Shown: one piece after another, positions 6,483 through 8,753 of the stretch
Position numbering within the stretch: the first letter of the stretch is position 1
Layout of the letters: each line of letters opens with the position of its first letter
Source of the DNA: Fimenecus sp045531435
GTDB taxonomy: Bacteria; Bacillota; Clostridia; Oscillospirales; Acutalibacteraceae
Length of the DNA: 8,753 nt
Direction of reading: 5' to 3'
Assembly (NCBI GenBank): GCA_045531435.1
Contig: JAZSDZ010000056.1
Location: 1 to 8,753 of the forward strand
Notes under the pieces: generated by a model
What the model was told of the DNA's origin: nothing
Seen by the model: the letters and a program-made list of their open reading frames with translations, nothing else
Databases searched by the model: none
Translations under genes and position numbers: made by a program

Positions 6483-6686
6483 TTGTATAAAGTTATTGCA
6501 TATTTTGAGGACTTACAGGATAACAGCAGACCATACAATGTGGGCGATACATTCCCTGTTGAGGGTGTAGAAGTCACAAAAGGAAGGTTTGCTGAGCTTG
6601 CAAGCAACAAAAACAGACAGGGCAAGCCACTTATTAAAGAGGTAAAGCCAAATAAAAAGCCTGTCAAAAAGGCTGATACAGAATAA
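6483..6686 (+). CDS. Small conserved-looking phage protein downstream of capsid, unknown function
   Basis: This is a 67-residue protein starting with TTG two bases after the capsid stop. AGGTG at 6471-6475, in the last capsid codons, gives a 7-base spacing, so the TTG is credible, and the N-terminus (YKVIAYFEDLQDNSRPYNVG) begins immediately. A compact beta-like domain (about 1-50, with YNVGDTFPVEGVEVTKGRFAEL) is followed by a Lys/Pro-rich flexible tail (KEVKPNKKPVKKADTE). I have a sense of similar small proteins at this position in Clostridia prophages but know no assigned function. The basic tail would suit contact with DNA or with the acidic inner capsid surface, or a capsid accessory role; this is inference only. 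Confidence 0.75.
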   Translation: MYKVIAYFEDLQDNSRPYNVGDTFPVEGVEVTKGRFAELASNKNRQGKPLIKEVKPNKKPVKKADTE

Positions 6687-6706
6687 ATTTTAGGCGGTGC
6701 AGAAAA

Positions 6707-7138
6707 ATGCTATCTGAATTGTGTGCAGAAGTCCGAAACTACTTTATAAGAAGTACAGCGGATATCCACAATGGAAAATTTACAATCAACGGTGGCAAAA
6801 TTGCACCGCTTGATTTTTTGCAGAAAAACCAATATTTCCGAATTGTAGGCTCTGTTTTTAATGACGGAGTTTACAAGAACGATGAAAAGCTCAATTTGAC
6901 CGATGAGGTCTTTGAGGGTTCGGTGTGGGCGATGAGTGTACCTCCTGACTTTATCGCCCTATCGGACGAAATAGATACATATAATAAAAGCGATATGGCT
7001 AAACCGTCACCATACACCAGTGAGAGCTTCGGTGGTTATTCGTACAGTAAAGCAACTGACAGCAACGGTGCTCCACTTGATTGGAGAAAGGTTTATGCAA
7101 GTCGCTTGAATAGATACAGGAGGATTAGCGTTTTATGA
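6707..7138 (+). CDS. Predicted head-tail connector protein
   Basis: This 143-residue protein lies after the capsid with AGGCGGTG (6692-6699) as binding site. It begins with a helical segment (LSELCAEVRNYFIR), followed by a beta-rich middle (GKFTINGGKIAPLDFLQKNQ and IVGSVFNDGVYKNDEKLNL). It continues with LTDEVFEGSVWAMSVPPDFI at about 64-84, a helix, SPYTSESFGGYSYSKATDS, and a C-terminal helix rich in Arg (YASRLNRYRRISVL). The order (capsid, this gene, adaptor) and the SESFGGYSYSKAT segment typical of Gram-positive phage connector proteins suggest a ring under the portal, comparable in role to SPP1 gp15. I infer the role from position and general pattern, not from a diagnostic motif. The stop TGA overlaps the next ATG (ATGA). 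Confidence 0.72.
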   Translation: MLSELCAEVRNYFIRSTADIHNGKFTINGGKIAPLDFLQKNQYFRIVGSVFNDGVYKNDEKLNLTDEVFEGSVWAMSVPPDFIALSDEIDTYNKSDMAKPSPYTSESFGGYSYSKATDSNGAPLDWRKVYASRLNRYRRISVL

Positions 7139-7479
7139 GTTTATTAAAAGATGCTTATGAGCCGTGTGTGTTGTTAGTGAAAGACCGACAGCCTGATGGA
7201 GAGGGCGGATTTATAACTGATTGGGCAGAAAGCGTTGAGTTTGATTGTGCAATCACTTTTGATACTTCAATGGAAAGCCGTATAGCTGAAAAGCAGGGTG
7301 TAACAAGCCGATATACAATCACTACCAACAAGAACGCAAAGCTTGAGTACCACGATGTAATTCGTAGATTGCGTGATGGCGAAATCTTTAGAGTTACAAG
7401 TGACAGTGATGATAAACAGACACCAAAGTCAGCAAGTTTTCAGTTTTTACAGGTTACCGCGGAGGAATATACACTATGA
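7135..7479 (+). CDS. Head closure / head-tail adaptor protein (SPP1 gp16-like)
   Basis: This is a 114-residue, mostly beta protein with the pattern of the phage head-tail joining family: DRQPDGEGGFITDWAESVEF near 18-37 (the G-G-F/W-x-x-x-W segment), a FDTSMESRIAEKQGVTSRYTI block, and YHDVIRRLRDGEIFRVTSDSDD followed by a Q-V-x-A-E-E end. Family members close the DNA channel of the filled head and accept the tail. It overlaps the preceding stop by ATGA and has AGGAGG at 7118-7123, so its translation is probably coupled to the connector. It also overlaps the metallopeptidase-like gene by 4 bases. The usual length for the family is about 110 residues, so it looks complete. Confidence 0.8.
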   Translation: MSLLKDAYEPCVLLVKDRQPDGEGGFITDWAESVEFDCAITFDTSMESRIAEKQGVTSRYTITTNKNAKLEYHDVIRRLRDGEIFRVTSDSDDKQTPKSASFQFLQVTAEEYTL

Positions 7480-7832
7480 CAGTAAATGTTTTAGGAACAC
7501 CTTATGAAATTGTCGTTAAAAAATACGATGATGATGAAGTTTTTGAAAAAAAAACTATTGACGGATACTGCGATATGTATGCCAAAAAAATCGTTGTTTG
7601 CGACTTAAATACAAACAAAAATTGGGAACACGAAGAAAAATCGACAATAAAAGTTGCTCAAAAACAGACATTAAGACACGAGATAGTCCACGCTTTTCTT
7701 TCTGAAAGCGGATTGCAGTCAAGTGCGTTTATTTGTGATTGTTCTTGGGCTTATAACGAAGAAATGGTTGATTGGATTGCTTTACAGGGCGTTAAAATCC
7801 ACAAAGCGTGGGCGGAAGTTGGTGCTATATGA
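7476..7832 (+). CDS. Small zinc-metallopeptidase-like phage protein (HEXXH)
   Basis: This 118-residue protein has a clear zincin motif HEIVH (H68, E69, H72) followed by AFLSESGL and then WAYNEEMVDWIALQG, where E95 or E96 can supply the third metal ligand, as in ImmA/IrrE-like minimal metallopeptidases. The N-terminal half is beta-rich (VNVLGTPYEIVVKK, DGYCDMYAKKIVVCDL), a common lead-in for this fold. Four cysteines (32, 42, 87, 89) are present, of which the CDC pair at 87-89 is notable. GGAGG at 7461-7465 with 10-base spacing and an ATGA overlap place it firmly in the connector operon. Substrate is unknown: it could process a virion protein, act on a host factor, or be a structural relic. 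Catalytic residues are intact, so activity is plausible. Confidence 0.8.
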   Translation: MTVNVLGTPYEIVVKKYDDDEVFEKKTIDGYCDMYAKKIVVCDLNTNKNWEHEEKSTIKVAQKQTLRHEIVHAFLSESGLQSSAFICDCSWAYNEEMVDWIALQGVKIHKAWAEVGAI

Positions 7833-8197
7833 CAAAAGCAGGAGCAATATATGACTTTTGGAATAGTTTTGGCTTGACGACTTATGAAGAAAATACAGTG
7901 CCTACAGATGCCAAATTTCCATACATAACATACCAGTTAGTTACAGATAGTTTTGGTCGAGAGGTTCAAATGACCGCTTCAATTTGGTATCGTAATTCTT
8001 CTTGGCTTGAAGCAAACGCAAAAGTTGAGGACATAAGTTCCGCAATAGGAATGGGCGGTGTCAGACTTAACTTTGACAATGGTGCTATTTGGCTGAAACG
8101 TGGCAGTCCGTTTGCTCAGAATATGGGCGACGATAGCGATAATCTTATAAAACGAAAATATTTGAATTTAAGTGCTGAATATATATCAGAAAACTAA
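7829..8197 (+). CDS. Tail terminator / tail completion-like protein
   Basis: From ATG 7829 the protein has 122 residues. An in-frame GTG at 7808 would add 7 residues (GSWCY), but the ATG gives a normal ATGA overlap with the preceding gene and a natural N-terminus (MTKAGAIYDFWNSFGLTTYE). The binding site is weak (GGCGGAAG near 7811-7818), so translation is probably coupled. Features are an N-terminal helix, then VPTDAKFPYITYQLVTDSFG (P-Y-I-T-Y motif), WYRNSSWLEANAKVEDISSAI with a helix, GGVRLNFDNGAIWLKRGSPFAQ and a beta end KYLNLSAEYISEN. This is the alpha/beta pattern of tail terminator or minor-tail proteins (SPP1 gp17 type), which cap the tail where it joins the head. Position just before the tail tube gene agrees. 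Exact family assignment is by pattern. Confidence 0.75.
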   Translation: MTKAGAIYDFWNSFGLTTYEENTVPTDAKFPYITYQLVTDSFGREVQMTASIWYRNSSWLEANAKVEDISSAIGMGGVRLNFDNGAIWLKRGSPFAQNMGDDSDNLIKRKYLNLSAEYISEN

Positions 8198-8218
8198 AAA
8201 GAAAGGAAGATATAATAT

Positions 8219-8753
8219 ATGTGGAGAGCAACTAGAATTTCTGCTGATACAGCAGACAAAGTTCAGGTTAATGCGGGTATCCTTGTTTCTGCTTTTGATG
8301 TTACAAATCCTGTAGAGCCTGAAGACAGCGCAATCGTTTGTGAAACAACAGGCGACTTCTCTATTTCTTGCGTACCAACAATCGAAGATTTTTTTGGTGA
8401 CATCAACAACGCACCAACCAACACAATGGAAGGTAGACAGATTACAGGTTGGGATTGTTCACTTGACATTACAGCAGTTTCAATTACAGAGGAAACTCTC
8501 AAACTCGCACTTGGCGCATCAGAGGTTGGTGACAATGGCGGTATCTCAGGTCGCAGATATTATAAGACTGACGATTTCAAAAAGCTTTATTGGCTTGGTG
8601 ATATGTTTGATGAAAGCAAGCTCTTTGTTGTTGAAAATATTCTTAACACCAGTCTGTGCCTGGTCAAAATTACCTTCAATGGCAACTACATATGTATTGT
8701 CGCCCTTCTGTGTAAAGTCGGAGGCCAAGCGGTCTTAGGAAGACAACAAAAGC
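8219..8753 (+). CDS. Major tail (tube) protein, partial, 3' part replaced by foreign sequence
   Basis: ATG at 8219 follows AAAGGAAG (8202-8209), and the frame stays open to the window edge. About residues 1-135 read as a tail tube protein: WRATRISADTADKVQVNAGI, an FDVTNPVEPEDSAIVCETTG strand pair, PTIEDFFGDINNAPTNTMEG, GWDCSLDITAVSITEETLK, and GGISGRRYYKTDDFKKLYWL. These proteins stack as rings to form the tail. The expected remaining part (a Gly/Ser-rich loop and a second beta-sandwich half) is missing: after about base 8611-8640 the plus frame becomes improbable sequence (LCLVKI, CIVALLCKVGG), and the minus strand there reads as a host enzyme. So only the first part is genuine tail gene. 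Family confidence is good for the N-terminal part. Confidence 0.72.
   Translation, partial: MWRATRISADTADKVQVNAGILVSAFDVTNPVEPEDSAIVCETTGDFSISCVPTIEDFFGDINNAPTNTMEGRQITGWDCSLDITAVSITEETLKLALGASEVGDNGGISGRRYYKTDDFKKLYWLGDMFDESKLFVVENILNTSLCLVKITFNGNYICIVALLCKVGGQAVLGRQQK
8611..8640. other. Probable breakpoint between phage tail gene and host-like sequence
   Basis: The tail gene pattern is credible to about 8610-8630, and the minus-strand threonine synthase pattern is credible from the right edge down to about 8617-8640. The two overlap in a short stretch (AAGCTCTTTGTTGTTGAA, from 8618) that fits both, so the join may have occurred at a microhomology. The exact base cannot be set by eye. Confidence 0.55.
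8617..8753 (-). pseudogene. thrC: Threonine synthase fragment (host metabolic gene)
   Basis: Read on the minus strand from about 8728 down, the translation ASDFTQKGDNTYVVAIEGNF then DQAQTGVKNIFNNKEL fits the conserved stretch of threonine synthase. In E. coli ThrC the matching region has the form VAI-x-G-x-FD-x-x-Q-x-x-VK, ending in EEL. The enzyme makes threonine from O-phosphohomoserine with PLP in the cytoplasm. Only about 40 residues from the middle are present. Toward the right edge the frame has a TAA (8735-8737), so the fragment may also carry an indel or a low-quality end. To the left it stops matching at the phage junction. It cannot be functional as seen. It is either a true chromosomal fragment at a rearranged prophage end or a mis-joined read. 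Confidence 0.62.

Noticed and set aside
8211..8216. TATAAT just before the tail gene as a promoter -10 box.
   Set aside because: No -35-like hexamer at 16-18 bases upstream, and it lies between the Shine-Dalgarno and the ATG, so a transcript from it would lack the binding site.
8340..8738. Plus-strand open frame overlapping the tail gene in another frame.
   Set aside because: It is out of frame with the recognised tail protein, Gln/Ser-rich in a way typical of shifted frames, and crosses the suspected junction.

Overview
This window is the head-and-connector module of a tailed bacteriophage or prophage of a Gram-positive host. All phage genes lie on the plus strand, closely packed and often overlapping by a few bases. 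AT-rich DNA, strong AGGAGG-type ribosome binding sites, several TTG starts and the families present (a PBSX/SPP1-style terminase, an SPP1 gp6-like portal, a gp20-like scaffold, an r1t-like holin) point to a Clostridia-type Firmicute, probably a gut or rumen member. This taxonomic placement is an inference. The tail-tube type gene at the right end suggests a long non-contractile tail, but too little of the tail region is present to be sure.

Layout from left to right: the 3' end of an unrecognised gene (2-175); small terminase (180-617); large terminase (610-1875), interrupted by an in-frame TGA at 1447-1449; portal protein (probably from an ATT codon at 1886 to 3301); a two-helix holin-like protein (3305-3490); Mu F/SPP1 gp7-like minor head protein (3508-4509); HK97 gp10-like protein (4494-4844); a short gap with a good sigma-A type promoter (4856-4885); scaffold (4930-5550); major capsid protein (5569-6480); a small basic-tailed protein of unknown role (6483-6686); a predicted head-tail connector (6707-7138) and head-closure adaptor (7135-7479); a small HEXXH zinc-metallopeptidase-like protein (7476-7832); a tail-terminator-like protein (7829-8197); and the start of a major tail (tube) protein (8219 onward).

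Together these genes would recognise and package DNA (terminase), form the portal vertex (portal, Mu F protein), assemble the procapsid (scaffold, capsid) and join head to tail (connector, adaptor, terminator, tube). No separate prohead protease is visible, which fits a scaffold-type assembly route.

Three things suggest that this copy is damaged or that the assembly has errors. The large terminase has a stop codon between its nuclease aspartates. The portal has apparently lost its ATG start: the ribosome binding site and homologous-looking N-terminus point to an ATT codon. At about 8611-8640 the tail gene runs into a minus-strand fragment that reads as threonine synthase, a host metabolic enzyme. 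Each of these could also be a real feature (readthrough, a rare AUU start, a prophage deletion end), and each can be tested. The most unusual gene arrangements are a holin-like gene inside the head module and a zincin gene in the connector cluster. No tRNA, CRISPR array, insertion sequence or convincing terminator was seen.
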